From positions 96,464 through 160,463 of the forward strand of contig JAKOGI010001950.1 of assembly GCA_029747015.1 (NCBI GenBank): a stretch of DNA of 64,000 nt, in the 5' to 3' direction. The stretch is from Carnegiea gigantea. Taxonomy: Eukaryota > Streptophyta > Magnoliopsida > Caryophyllales > Cactaceae. Made by a program: the position numbers and the translations under genes. Positions 22,476 to 34,127 of the stretch are shown here, one piece after another; the stretch's first letter is position 1, and each line of letters starts with the position of its first letter. The notes under the pieces were generated by a model. It worked only from the letters and a program-made list of their open reading frames with translations. It was not told the origin of the DNA and did not search any database.

Positions 22476-22731
22476 GGGTCTGTTCTTTTCGTAGGTAAAT
22501 TGGGATATGTAAAAGGGTAAAGTGGGTAGAGGTGGGTTGAAGTGGCTTAAAATAGATTAAAGTTGGTTGAATTTTTTTATGTGATAAATTGAACTTGGTT
22601 AAAATAGTGAAAGTAGGTTGAACTGCATTGAGGTAGGTTGAAATAGGTTGAAGTGAGTTGAAGTAGGTTGAAATGAGTTGAAGTGAGTTGAGATTGATAT
22701 TTTAGAATTGACCCATGTAAAGAACGGGACC
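22476..22731. mobile_element. Tourist-like MITE (256 bp)
   Basis: Terminal inverted repeats GGGTCTGTTCTTTTC and, at the right end reversed, GGTCCCGTTCTTTAC (11 of 15 match), flanked by TTA on both sides (22473-22475 and 22732-22734). The interior has about ten degenerate repeats of GTTGAAGTGAGTTGAAGTAG-like units and no coding potential. A TTA duplication fits the PIF/Harbinger superfamily. Confidence 0.7.
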
Positions 22732-22734
22732 TTA

Positions 22735-23783
22735 TAGATTCATTCTTAAATTTCAAAGAATCGGTATAAATTTTTTACTGAGTTCCTGTGGGGAAAATAA
22801 TTATTTATTTATTTTTAAAAAGTTACTCAATTATATGTGAAAGATTTTCATTCTCAAAAAAAAAAAATTATAAAGTTAATTACAATTTGGGAGATTTTCT
22901 TTAAAAAAAAAATGCAATGTTAAGTTATGCTAAAACATTGTAGTATATTAATAACTCACCCCTTATATTACCAAAAAAATACTGCACTATATTGCAATAA
23001 AATAAACGCAACAATAAGCATAATCTACTATGCATGTTTGATTTTCAATGTTTACCAAATTTTGCAACCAATACGGAATATTATAAAGACATTCAACTTC
23101 GTACACATGTCCTATATCTTATTTACTATAAATAAAAAATTATTGTTATTATCAATAAATAATAAAAAATTAACTTTCAATGTTATTATTTTTTCCTATC
23201 TATTTGACCATAAAATAAATATAAATATGAAATTTTAGAGATCGTAGATGCAATACAATCTCAGCTGCATATCCAATATATATAAGATAATACTGCCAAC
23301 ATATTAATATTAAAAGGTACCAAATTTCTTTCAATTTTCAAGATACAAGAGTCTGAACTAGTATTAATAATTAACATTAGTAAGATTATGTTTCTTATAA
23401 CAAATATTCTCATTATGATATGTGAAAACTTACTAGATTGCTTCAAATTTCAAAGTACGAGAATCCAAGTGAGGATTAACACTTTTTTAGTCGTAAGAAG
23501 ATTCCCTTTTAGCATATATTTTTACTGTGATAATTTTACTATCAAACTGCGAATAACCACGGCAAATACTAATAAGTTTTTTCATACATTGCATGGATAT
23601 GAAAATACTTTATCATAAATCAATTACAATTTGCATTTTAAATGTCAAATGCAAATGCAAATGTAAATATTAATTTGTATATATTTTTTGTCAATAATCA
23701 ATAAATACACACACATATACATATAGTTTTTTATCAATAATCAATATATGCACGCATACACACATATACAAATAGTTTTTTAT

Positions 23784-23785
<2 letters not shown>
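22735..23785. other. AT-rich DNA, left copy of an old duplication
   Basis: About 23220-23470 resembles 25190-25440 in the same orientation, with shared landmarks such as CAAATTTCTTTCAATTTT and TATTCTCATTATGATATGTG. No gene seen. Confidence 0.55.
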
Positions 23786-23879
<94 letters not shown>

Positions 23880-23954
23880 GCACACGCACACGCACACGCA
23901 CATGCACACACATATATATATATGTATATATGTACACACACGCGCGCGCGCGTG

Positions 23955-24002
<48 letters not shown>
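23786..24002. repeat. Compound microsatellite (TA)n-(CA)n-(CG)n-(CA)n-(TA)n
   Basis: About 90 bp of TA, then alternating CA/CG tracts and TA again. All open frames here are low-complexity artefacts. The alternating purine-pyrimidine CG/CA part could adopt Z-DNA. Confidence 0.95.
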
Positions 24003-27000
24003 AACATAACAAATCATTTTAGATTTTTGACACATGTTACTTCCACAAAGTTTCTAAGAAAATTAATAGTTTTTTGAAAATACAAGTTAGCTAATTATGT
24101 ATGGAAGATTTTCCTTACAGAAACAAATTTTGTTTTCCAAAAATTTAAAAAGACAATATTTAATTGTGATAATTCAATATGTTATATTACTAATACCACT
24201 CCTAATATTACCAAACTGATGCTTTATATAATAACTAGTATGCACCCGTGCTTTGCACTTTGTTTCATAAAATAGACCTTCGAAAGATGTTATTAAAAAC
24301 ATCTATACTTACTATACATAATTGAGATTAATAATTTAGAAAACCTATAATCATAAAAGACTTGATCCAAATCTGTTAATTTTGATGTAAGATAAAAATT
24401 AACTTTTAAACAGTTAATTTCGATGCAAATCTATTAAGTTCACTCACCATAGGGTTTTGTATTTTTAAATATGCCTTTACAAAAATAATTATGCTTTTTT
24501 TCCTATTTATGTGAAGCGTGTAAATAAATGTTGAAATCAAGAAATAGAAAAACTCATAGAAAAGTGGGGGAAATTTTGGGGGGGAAAAATTTGAATTATA
24601 GGATAGATTACCTATAATCATAATAGAAGCTACATGTATTTGTTTAAATTTCAACAAAAGGCCACAACACCATATCTTCATCACATTAACAACTACAGTT
24701 ACATATGCTATCAAGTTCTCATCTCATATATTTAGGTTTCATGTTAACCGTCCGATCATGTACTGCATCTACCAGTAGCATATTGTGTAGTCAAACTAAA
24801 GATTTCAATTCACACATATGATCCAAACAAAGATTTATAACTATCACATCCAGTTAGATAAACATCATCTTGACACCTAATAATCATTAACTGTGTCTTA
24901 ATGGCCAACCACCAGAGGTTTAATGTTCTTTGTTTTGATTCCTAGAACAACTGCGGGTTAAGTGGGGGGCAAAGAAGGGATTAAACAAAACACCCCCAAT
25001 ACATAAACCAAAGAAAAATAAGCACAAAACTTAGCTTATAAGAAATACGTGGCTTACATAACGACATTGAATAACCTCAAACAACACAAATTTGATCCCA
25101 ATCTAAAGGTTTGACAACAACAATCGAGAAGGAATTAAAGTGACTTTTCAAATTTGTTATCTTCAACATCATAGTTGAACATAAATATAAATATAAATAT
25201 GGAATAGCAGAGATATTAGACATAATATAATCACATATAAGATTTTATATATACAAAATGATAATACCAACACACTAACACCAAAAGGTTCAAAATTTCT
25301 TTCAATTTTGAGAGCATTAGAATTCAAATATTATTAACAGTAACAACTTTCCTTTAATACATATTCTCATTGTGATATGTGAAAACTTACCAGATTATCT
25401 TAAATTTTTATAATAGCAAAGTATAAGCCAGTATTAATAATTTTTTGATGAAAAGATTAAATTTCTTTTAATACAAATAATTTTCCATTCAAAAACATGT
25501 TTAATTATTTAATTTTATACGTAATTTCTTTTTAACTATAATTAGTGTTATTTAATGAAAAACACATCTATGTTGTTAAAAAGAATGTCACCAATACTTT
25601 TACTTTCATCAATATTTTTTATTTAATTTTTCATCAAAAAACTATTATTAAAAGTTAATTATATTATTAAGTTTTTATGAAAATTAAATAACTTTTTGAG
25701 TACCATAATTTTCAAATTATTACAAAGAATTACAGTATTACAATTTTAGAAACATTTTAAAGTTGATTACGATATATTTTAATACATTGAAAAATATTTA
25801 ACTTGGTAATATCTCATAACTTACATCTCTTGGTAACTGCTTTAACTTAAAAAGTTACTAATTATTTTACCAAAAAAAAATTAAATATTGTGTATCATAT
25901 AGTTGCTAACTGATTTATTGTAATTTTATAAAACATTGCTATAATTAAAATTTTATGAGATTACCAATGCATTGCACGTTGACCTTATCAAATTGAGGGT
26001 TAGGTCGGGTTGAAGATCGGCAGACAGGATTTTCTCAACCTTAACTTTACCCAAATCTCATGTGGGTCAGCATACCCTTGACCCTGCGGGTACCTTTAGG
26101 TCACCAAGTGAGATCTGACATACAAACTTTTCCTATATAGAAAATGAGATTTCTCACTAACTTTCATTTTGTTAGAAAGTTCAACATTAAACATCCTACA
26201 AAACAAAAGGCTAAACGATAATATAATGTTCGATGAAGTGTATCGCAATTATAAATATTCTAACGCATAATTTAGTGATTAAAACATTTAATTTACTAAA
26301 GTGACTACTCCAAACATTAGAGATGGAGTGTTAGAAGGTTATGAGCCAGTGAGATTTAGAGAGGTGAATGAGGGAAAGCTAAGAGGAGATGAAAAAGTAG
26401 AAAGTAAAAATATTTTGAACAAATGAAACCCAAAGTATCTTGTTTTAATTTTTAAAAATTTTAAATTTTTTAAAAAAAAGTTAGGGTCAGTAGATCGGGT
26501 CAGATTGTCAAAACATCTACCTAAATCCAACCCTTATCGTAGTCGAGTACCCTCAATTTAAAGATCGAGGCGAGTTAGAGACAAAAAAAGTAGACCCTGA
26601 CCCTCATTTTTGAGGGTCGAGTTGAGCGGGGCCCCTACCGTTGATCATGTCTGTGCACAGGCATGAACACACTAGTTATTATAATTAAAAATTAATGAAA
26701 TTTTCCATGCATCACACGGGTGTAGAAATATTAGTTAACAATTTAAAAATATAAAATGAATCATTGATCTTTTGGATGACCCAAAAAAAAAAAAAACACT
26801 ATTTTTGAACGGTCCTTATATGAGGAGTTCAAGAGTACGTAGACCCGGCCCAATCCACATATGGATGATCGGGACAGCTAGCTCGGTGATCTTTTTGGCA
26901 GGTTCCCTTTGATAAGCATCACATTCAGGTGCTTCTCGCGGCCATTGGAGGATTTCAAGATTGTGTTGCAAGTGGGTTCTGACAGCTTGCCAACAAATCT

Positions 27001-27040
27001 TCATATTTTCTTTTGGCAACGGGCAAGGTAATTTCTACCA
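24003..27040. other. AT-rich DNA without a supported gene
   Basis: Contains the right copy of the old duplication (25190-25440), ACTAGT plus CCCGTGC motifs near 24234 and 26680 (the latter on minus), and a GGGTCGGGT-like stretch at 26000-26640 of uncertain origin. No coding region convinces me. Confidence 0.5.
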
Positions 27041-27287
27041 AATGGTAATTCCCGCAATTAGCGTAATTCTTGCAATATACATCGGCCACTTTGCGTGATT
27101 TGATATAAATCATTAATATTTTTAATTATTTATTGAAATTAGAATTACATTTTCTAAAATAATAAAAATTCAATGAAATAATTTGTGGATGCTATGTTTG
27201 GAATTTGGAGAAAAATAATTTCAAACTTTCAATTATTACAAAAAAAACCTTAAAATAAATGAATTAATTAAATTTTCAAACCCCTTC

Positions 27288-27326
27288 CGGCCTTCCCCTT
27301 CCCCTTCCCCTTCCCCTTCCCCTTAC
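27288..27326. repeat. CCTTCC hexanucleotide tract
   Basis: About six perfect CCTTCC-type units, pure pyrimidine on the plus strand. Confidence 0.95.
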
Positions 27327-27327
27327 A

Positions 27328-27865
27328 TAGCTATGCCCGTCTGAGTCATCGGCCGACTGAACGTCGCCGGTGGTTCAGTAACTGGCGACCGGCGACACTG
27401 AACCCAACGAGCAAATCCCTCTCCCGGTGTTGTGTTTAATTTGTTCCAGCTTTTGTCAAACAAAACATTGCGTTGGTCATCGGAGCTTCGCCGGGGGAAG
27501 GTCGGCTGGTGTCGTCGTCTTCGATGGGCTGGCCAGCGTGTTCTTGAAAGAGGTGGAAGTTTGAAGGTCGCGAATGGAAGATTGAAGGAGGTTGAAGATG
27601 AATGCCACAATCGCATTAGATCTAATGTGTAAGCATTGGCATTAGGCAATTGGTTGGTAGCGCACTGATTTGTTGTTGACGCGAGGTTGTGCGTTCGATC
27701 CTAAGTATCATCAACTTTTTTTTTTTGTGTAGCAGTGTGGCTAACGCAAACGTTTTGGAAACTCAACCTTTCAAACAAATTAGTTTTAAAACATTGTTTC
27801 CTTTGACTCCAAGAGTTTGTATGCAATAAGAATTCTTTCCTTAATAGAAAATTGATTTCCTTATT
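27328..27865 (+). repeat. Dispersed repeat with tRNA-like promoter boxes, copy A
   Basis: Homologous in inverted orientation to 53755-54235. Shared segments include TTGTGTTTAATTTGTT, GGTGGAAGTTTGAAGG and AGAAAATTGATTTCCTTATT. The two copies also share a translated run (FKLPPLS..., PAHRRRRH, SSDD.RN) on the opposite strand, which may reflect DNA similarity alone. Family unknown. Confidence 0.65.
27646..27727 (+). ncRNA. tRNA-like polymerase III promoter unit inside repeat copy A
   Basis: An A-box-like GGTTGGTAGCGC (about 27652-27663) and a B-box-like GCGTTCGATCC (about 27691-27701) lie about 40 bp apart. A run of about 12 T follows from 27716, a possible polymerase III terminator. The cloverleaf does not fold well, so this is tRNA-derived (SINE-like) rather than a tRNA gene. 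Transcription is inferred only. Confidence 0.4.
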
Positions 27866-28478
27866 TGGAATACTAGTCTGGGCCCGTGCAAAAGCACGGA
27901 GTATTTTTAAATGAACAATTGATAGTTATGTTATCAAAAAAATAAATGGATAGTTAGTACAGAAATAATTAATATTATAAGTTAGTGAAGAGAAGTGAAA
28001 AACCTAATAAAAAAATTAAATATACAACAACTTCGTGCATAAACAATATGATTAACAATTGAAAACTATATTATCATGGAAGAAGTCTATATAAGTATGA
28101 TTGAGACATTAGGTAGTGAACTTGGTACAAAGCACGCTAACTGGGATGATGATAAGTTAAGCTATGAAATCAATGATGAAGAATCCACCTTCCTCTCTTG
28201 TACCTAAAACAAAAATCAAGATTTAGTGATAATTTAATTAACAATGATAGAAGGGAATTTTATATATACACATTATATACCTGGTGTACCTAACATTAGT
28301 ATGTCGTATGTAATGGGCCTCTTCCTCCCAATTGACTAGCACAATAAGAGCGATAGGAGCTTCTACTTTATACCGACGTGGAGGCTCTAGACTGAAAACC
28401 CAAGGTTTTCATATATAATCATCTATAATTGCATAGAGCGATAGATGGCCATATGGCTGTGGACAATAGTAACACAGG

Positions 28479-28486
<8 letters not shown>
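27866..28486. other. AT-rich spacer
   Basis: Starts with ACTAGTCTGGGCCCGTGC followed by AAAAGCACGG, a small hairpin. Nothing else recognised. Confidence 0.5.
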
Positions 28487-28559
<73 letters not shown>

Positions 28560-28564
28560 ATATA

Positions 28565-28595
<31 letters not shown>

Positions 28596-28667
28596 TATAT
28601 ATATATATGTATGTATGTAATATACACACACACAATAAATATTTATATTGTATATATATATATTATA

Positions 28668-28725
<58 letters not shown>

Positions 28726-28733
28726 ATATATAT

Positions 28734-28782
<49 letters not shown>

Positions 28783-28788
28783 GCATAT

Positions 28789-28842
<54 letters not shown>

Positions 28843-28854
28843 CACACACACATG
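28487..28854. repeat. Compound TA/CA/TG microsatellite
   Basis: Three long TA tracts separated by CA and TG runs, with self-complementary arms that could form cruciforms. Open frames on both strands here are spurious. Confidence 0.95.
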
Positions 28855-29045
28855 TTAGATATATTTGTTTTTTTTTTTTCCATCACTTATAGGTAGCCAT
28901 GTATATAAATGCACCTCGTATAGAATAAAAGAAAGGTTAGCTAAAGACTCAAAAATGTATTATGCATTTATTTACGAGTAAAGAATTTAGGCGGTCAAAT
29001 TCTAGAATACTTGTGTCTTAAAATTTGATTGATGACCCAAACAGT

Positions 29046-30531
29046 TGTAACCCCCCCAACCCAAGGGCTAGGAGTGTTATCGTTTTTCTTGAAATTTTGG
29101 AAATTTAAATTTCGTTGAAGATGCTGTCAGGTGATAGACTATATGAATTTAGCATTGACACTAGAATAACCAGCACGTTCAATGCGATAGAGTCACTAAA
29201 CTGATGATTTCACTACATCATACAGTAACAGGCCATATACAGGAATAGACTTCTTCGATAAAACATGGAATGATAACCATAAGGCGAAACATGTAACTAT
29301 GTCATGTGAATAGTATGCTAATGATGTAGTAATATGCGCTTTGAACTTCACATGCTTGTTTATTAAAGTATAATGTTCTACAATCTGTCATATGGACTAA
29401 GATTTTTTATTGACCTGGTGCTTCTACCAGATGATAGGGTTCTATAACGTATAACTTTGAATTCCTGCCTTTTGGCAGACAATGAACATTGAACTTCAAT
29501 TTTTGCCTTCTGGCAGAATAATACACATTGAACTTGAATTTCTACCTTTTGGCAGACAATGAATATTGAACTTGAGTTTCTGCCATCTGGCAGAACAATA
29601 AACATTAAACTTGAATTTCTGTCTTTCGGCAGACAATGAAGATTGAACTTGAATTTCTGCCTTTTGGCAGAACAATAAACATTAAACTTGAATTTCTGTT
29701 TTTTGGCAGAACAATAAATATTGAACTTGAATTTCTGCCTTCTGGCAGAACAAGAAACATTGAACTTGAATTTCTATCTTTTGGCAGAACAATAAACATT
29801 GAACTTGAATTTGTGCCTTTTGGCAGAACAATAAACATTAAACTTAAGGCAGAACAATAAACATTAAACTTGAATTTCTGCCTTTTGGCAGAACAATAAA
29901 CATTAAACTAACAGAATAATAAATATTGAACTTGAATTTCTGCCTTTTGGCAGACAATGAATATTGAAGTTGAATTTCTGCCTTCTGGCAGAATAATAAA
30001 TATTAAACTTGAATTTCTGCCTTTTCGCAGAGCAATAAACATTGAACTTGAATTTCTGCCTTTTGGCAGATAATGAACATTGAACTTGAAGTTCTACGTT
30101 CTGGCAGAACAATAAACATTAAACTTGAATTTCTGCCTTTTGGCAGACAATGAACATTGAATTTGAATTTCTTTTCTTTTTCTTTTTTTTTCCTTTTGTT
30201 GTGGATAATTACCTCGTCATGTTATAATTAATACGAGCTTATCCACTTGTTACATCATTATTAATGCGAGCTTATCCACTGGTCACATCATAATTAATAC
30301 GAGCTTATCCACTCGTCACATCATAATTAATAGGAGCTTATGCACTCATCACATCATAATTAATACGAGCTTATCTTCTTATATTCGGGAGGCTGCTCAA
30401 TGTAATGCCCAATAAAATCCTAAAATAGAAAGAATATTCTTTCAATAAAAACAACACCTAAGCAGGTATGTCAATGTAATTTTTAACAATATAAAATGGC
30501 GGAATAAGGGAATAAAATCCCGAGTGTTACA
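29046..30531 (-). repeat. 3' LTR of the minus-strand element (1486 bp)
   Basis: Holds the 39-bp hairpin block (about 29461-30172) and the 33-bp block (about 30204-30375). It lacks the GGGGCC hairpin segment and 58-bp block found in the plus-strand LTRs. Confidence 0.92.
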
Positions 30532-31093
30532 TCCTTCCCCCCTTAAAAAGAATTTCGTCTTCGAAATTTCAGAGTCTATAGTTAAACCACCCACACATGT
30601 GCATACTCATGGTACGCTTTGCATAACTATGAGATAACAATAAGTGCATGTTGGGATGCGAGGATGCCTCCCAACGCACATATCTATCCAAATTAAGGCC
30701 ACATCTGAGCGTTACTAACACTCATGCTGACGTGCATGAATAGGAGCGATTGCTTAGTCCCCTTGACATGCACATAACATAATAGGATATTGACTAAAAC
30801 ACTTCCAGTCAAGGGAAGTAATCCCTGGTCACTTACAACTTGTCATGAACACAGCAAGCAACATGTGCATCTTAACATGCAAGCATCGAAAATAGCATTG
30901 CAATCCAATGCACGTTTTGAGACGCAATAGTAAGGCTTGACTATATAATGAGAAATGTCTTTCAATGCGCAATAAAACCTTTAACTCATTGAATAGGGAG
31001 ACCTTTGACTTCCAACGTCTCTAAAGTTTGATAGAAAGATAATTTAAGATAATAGAAAGATAACTCATCATGAAGCATTCTTGGACCACTATA
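30532..31093 (-). other. Internal domain, polypurine-tract side, minus-strand element
   Basis: Begins TCCTTCCCCCCTT, the complement of the purine tract, and matches internals 1-3 until GACCACTATA (31084-31093), the MULE target duplication. Confidence 0.9.
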
Positions 31094-31245
31094 GAGTCCA
31101 TGGCTGTATCTACCACTCAGTTATCAAATTACACCCATTTTACCACTGTGTTTTTTTTTTAACCCTCCATGTCACTATCTTCTTGTTTTGGGCCTAAAAT
31201 ACCACCTCACAGCCCAAAGTACCTTGGCAGCCGGTTAAATGAAGT
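31094..31245 (+). repeat. Left terminal inverted repeat of the MULE
   Basis: Shares with the right end TTACCACTGTG-like sequence, a T-run, AACCCTCCATGTCACT and CTTCTTGTTTTGG. It extends to about 31245 with declining identity. Confidence 0.88.
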
Positions 31246-31803
31246 TTTTGTTTTTTTTTTTTAATTGATGGGAATGAAATTAAAAGAAAATAAAATAGGA
31301 ACTAAAAGGTACTGCAACTTTCGCTCCATTCTGCTGAACAGAGACTCAGAGAGATGCTCCTTTAAAAACTCTGTCCTCCCCTGCTTCTCCCTTCTTCATA
31401 GCCGTAATCCAATCAGCCTCCATTGCTTATCTCGCAAATTAGAAGCTTTGGGAACTCTTTTTGGGCGCATACTACAGAATTAAAGCAAGAGGTTGGACAA
31501 TATGTCTTCATTTGGCATGAATTTAGGGCTTTTTAGGGTTTAGGGTTTCATCAATTTTACAAATTTTGAATGGGTTGAATTGATAATAAAAGTAGTTAAA
31601 TACATGAGTTTGAGTTAACTGTTTCTTTTATTGTTTGGTAATGATTTACATGTGTGATATTTAGTATGGGCCACTAAAAAAATTGAAGCTTCCTTCATGA
31701 ATTCCATGGACACGCTTGCTCTGCTTGGAAATATTTGCTTAATGCTCATGCAAAATAGTTTTATAAGTAATGCAATATAGGTTCTGTCAAAACCCTTTCT
31801 TGA

Positions 31804-34127
31804 TTGCCTTTTTTATTTGGTTGTGATGAAAAGGTTAAATTATGTTGGATTGTCTCTGAAAATGATACTATATCAAATGCAGACACTCTTGATGATGAAA
31901 TTGGGGTTAATCAAAGTCAGTTTACTAATGTAAATATAGATGGTGAGAAATCAGATGAAAGTTATGATTTTATGATTGGTGATGACGACGTCGAATCTGA
32001 GTCTGATGATGATGTTACGAGGGTCAAACAACATGTGATGAAGGATAACGCAAAAAGGGAAAGACTAGCTCAACTGCTGCAATCGTGCAAGTGTTCAGGG
32101 GGTGTCATTACTTCTGCTAAACAGGGTTCAGAGGAATATGATGAATTAGGTGATGTATGTGAGGATTCTGAGGATGCAAGCAGCCCTTGTGAATCAGAGG
32201 GTGATAAAAGGGATAGAAATAAATATTCTAAGACATCATACCCTAGGTTCAATCCAAGTGTAATAGCTAATAATGTTGAATTAGCAGTTGGGCTTCAGTT
32301 TGCTAATAAAAGGCAATTTAGAGCAGCTTTTGAGAACTATCGAATTGTGAATGGGCTGAATATAAAAATCATCACTAGTGATACGCATAGATTCCAAGCT
32401 GAGTGTATGGGAGGTGGGTGTGGCTGGAGGATATGGGCATCTGAGTGTAGCAATGAAAAAACGTTTCAAATCAAGGGCATAAGTAAATGTCATAGTTGCA
32501 TTCCATTTAGTTTTGAGAAGGGAAAAAGGATTATCACCAGTGCTTGGGTTGCTAACAACTATACTGAGTTGTTGATGATACAACCTAGGATCACATCAAG
32601 AGAGTTTAAAAAGATTGTAGACCGGGATCAGAATAGCAATGTTTCCTATAAGGTGTGCCAGCTAGGAAAGAAAAAGGCGCTCGAACAAATTATGGGAGAC
32701 TACAAAGGTCAGTTTGCATGGCTAGCAGATTATGTGAATGAAATTCGCAGCAAAAACCCAGGAAGCACATCCTTAGTGAGCATAAAAATTAATGACCTAC
32801 ACAAACCTGAGTTCTCTGGAACATACATTTGCTTGGGGCAGTTAAAGCAAGGCTTATTAGAGGGTTGTAGACTAGTTTTATCAATTGATGGTTGCTTCAT
32901 CAAGGGGCCTTGGAAAGGGAAAATTCTTGTAGTTGTTGGGCGAGATGGAAATAATCAAATGTATCCGGTTGCGTGGGGAGTTACTGAAAGGGAGAATTCT
33001 GTTAGTTGGAGTTGGTTTATGTCCTTGGTTGCAAAGGATCTTCAAATGGGAAATGGTTATGGGTGGACCATAATTTCTGACCAACAAAAAGGTTTGGTTG
33101 ACAGTATAAAAAACATACTTCCACAAGCTGAGCATCGATTGTGTGCTCGTCATGTATATGCAAACTTGCGAAAGAAATACAGAGGCTTGAAATACAAAGA
33201 ATTGTTTTGGAGCATAGCCAAGTCTTCCACTGAAGTTGATTTCCAGAAGAACATGCAAGCTATGAAAGACTTTGATGCACGTGCTTGGGATTTCTTAGTT
33301 AAGAAGAACCCTGAGCAATGGTGTAGACTTTTCTTCAGTTACACTCCTAAATGTGACTCAGTGGATAACAATATGGCAGAGATATTTAACGGTTCAATTT
33401 TAGAGGTAATTACTACAACATACACTGCATTTTTTTCCTTAAAGATTATGTTGCAAAATAACACACACTTTAATTTCAATGTCACGGTGTGCCTTTTGTT
33501 GCAGGCAAGGTACAAGCTAATAGTATCCATGTTGGAGGATATTTTTATGTCTGTTATGTCGAGAGTTGGAAGCAACATGAACTTTGTTAGATATATGAGA
33601 GGAAGATTTGCCCTAGGATTATCAAAAAGCTGGAGAAAGAGAAGAATAAATCAAGATGGTGGCAAGCTATATGAGCTGGAGGAGGAAAATACAGTGTTGA
33701 GCATGGAGTTGAGGGGTTCGTGGTTAACCTGCTGGATAATACATGCAGCTGTAAAGTATGGAACTTAAGTGGTTTGCCTTATGCACATGCTATGGAAGCT
33801 ATGAGAGAACATAGAGTCAAAGTTGAGGACTATATTGGTGACTACTACTCAATTGAGAAGTAAAAGAAGGCATATGCATGTACAATCAATCCCATCAATG
33901 GAAGAATTTTATGGGAACAAGTCGGAGTCCGAGTCCACCCTCCAGAGTTCAAGGACACAAAGAAGAATCTAGCATTTAAGAGGAAGCCTGAAGAAGAGGA
34001 GAGTAGTTGCAGAAGAAGCAGAAGATGTGGAACTGGCCAAGTGTCCAGGAAAGGCCAGAAGCATACATGTTCAAAGTGTGGTGGAGTTGGACACACAAAG
34101 AAAACATGCAAGGCGCGTGCTATTTAA
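31804..34127 (+). pseudogene. MULE transposase (MURA-like), near-complete with late lesions
   Basis: An open frame runs from 31804 (after a TGA) to 33768. The first in-frame ATG is at 31972, so an upstream exon is likely. After an acidic N-terminus comes a MuDR-type DNA-binding region (FRAAFENYRIVNGLNIKI..., about 32305-32510). The DDE core (about 32860-33405) has LSIDGCFIKG with Asp near residue 362, SDQQKGLVD with Asp near 426, and a C-x2-H motif LCARH. A 99-bp intron (33406-33504, GT...GCAG, phase 0) fits; removing it joins ILE to ARYKL as in relatives. Near 33690 a 1-base frameshift separates the SWIM region (CSCKVWNLSGLPYAHA), where the third Cys is Tyr. A TAA at 33861 then interrupts, and a zinc knuckle CSKCGGVGHTKKTC follows before TAA 34125. 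The protein would bind the inverted repeats and excise the element; this copy looks inactive. Confidence 0.9.

Noticed and set aside
23691..24077. Open frames rich in Tyr/Ile or Val/Cys over the microsatellite (also 28409-28858 and 63270-63524)
   Set aside because: Pure low-complexity translation of TA, CA and TG repeats.
26000..26640. A transposon defined by GGGTCGGGT-like words at both ends
   Set aside because: No clear terminal inverted repeat or target duplication could be fixed by eye.
26816..27019. 67-codon minus-strand frame MPKENMKICWQAV...
   Set aside because: No family recognised, no splice or promoter context, and length consistent with chance. A captured exon cannot be excluded.
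27646..27727. A functional tRNA gene
   Set aside because: The A- and B-box-like words are present, but no acceptor or T stem pairs properly. Kept only as a tRNA-like unit.
29378..30112. Similar 13-residue-period open frames in the minus-strand element (also 36654-37350)
   Set aside because: Same minisatellite artefact.
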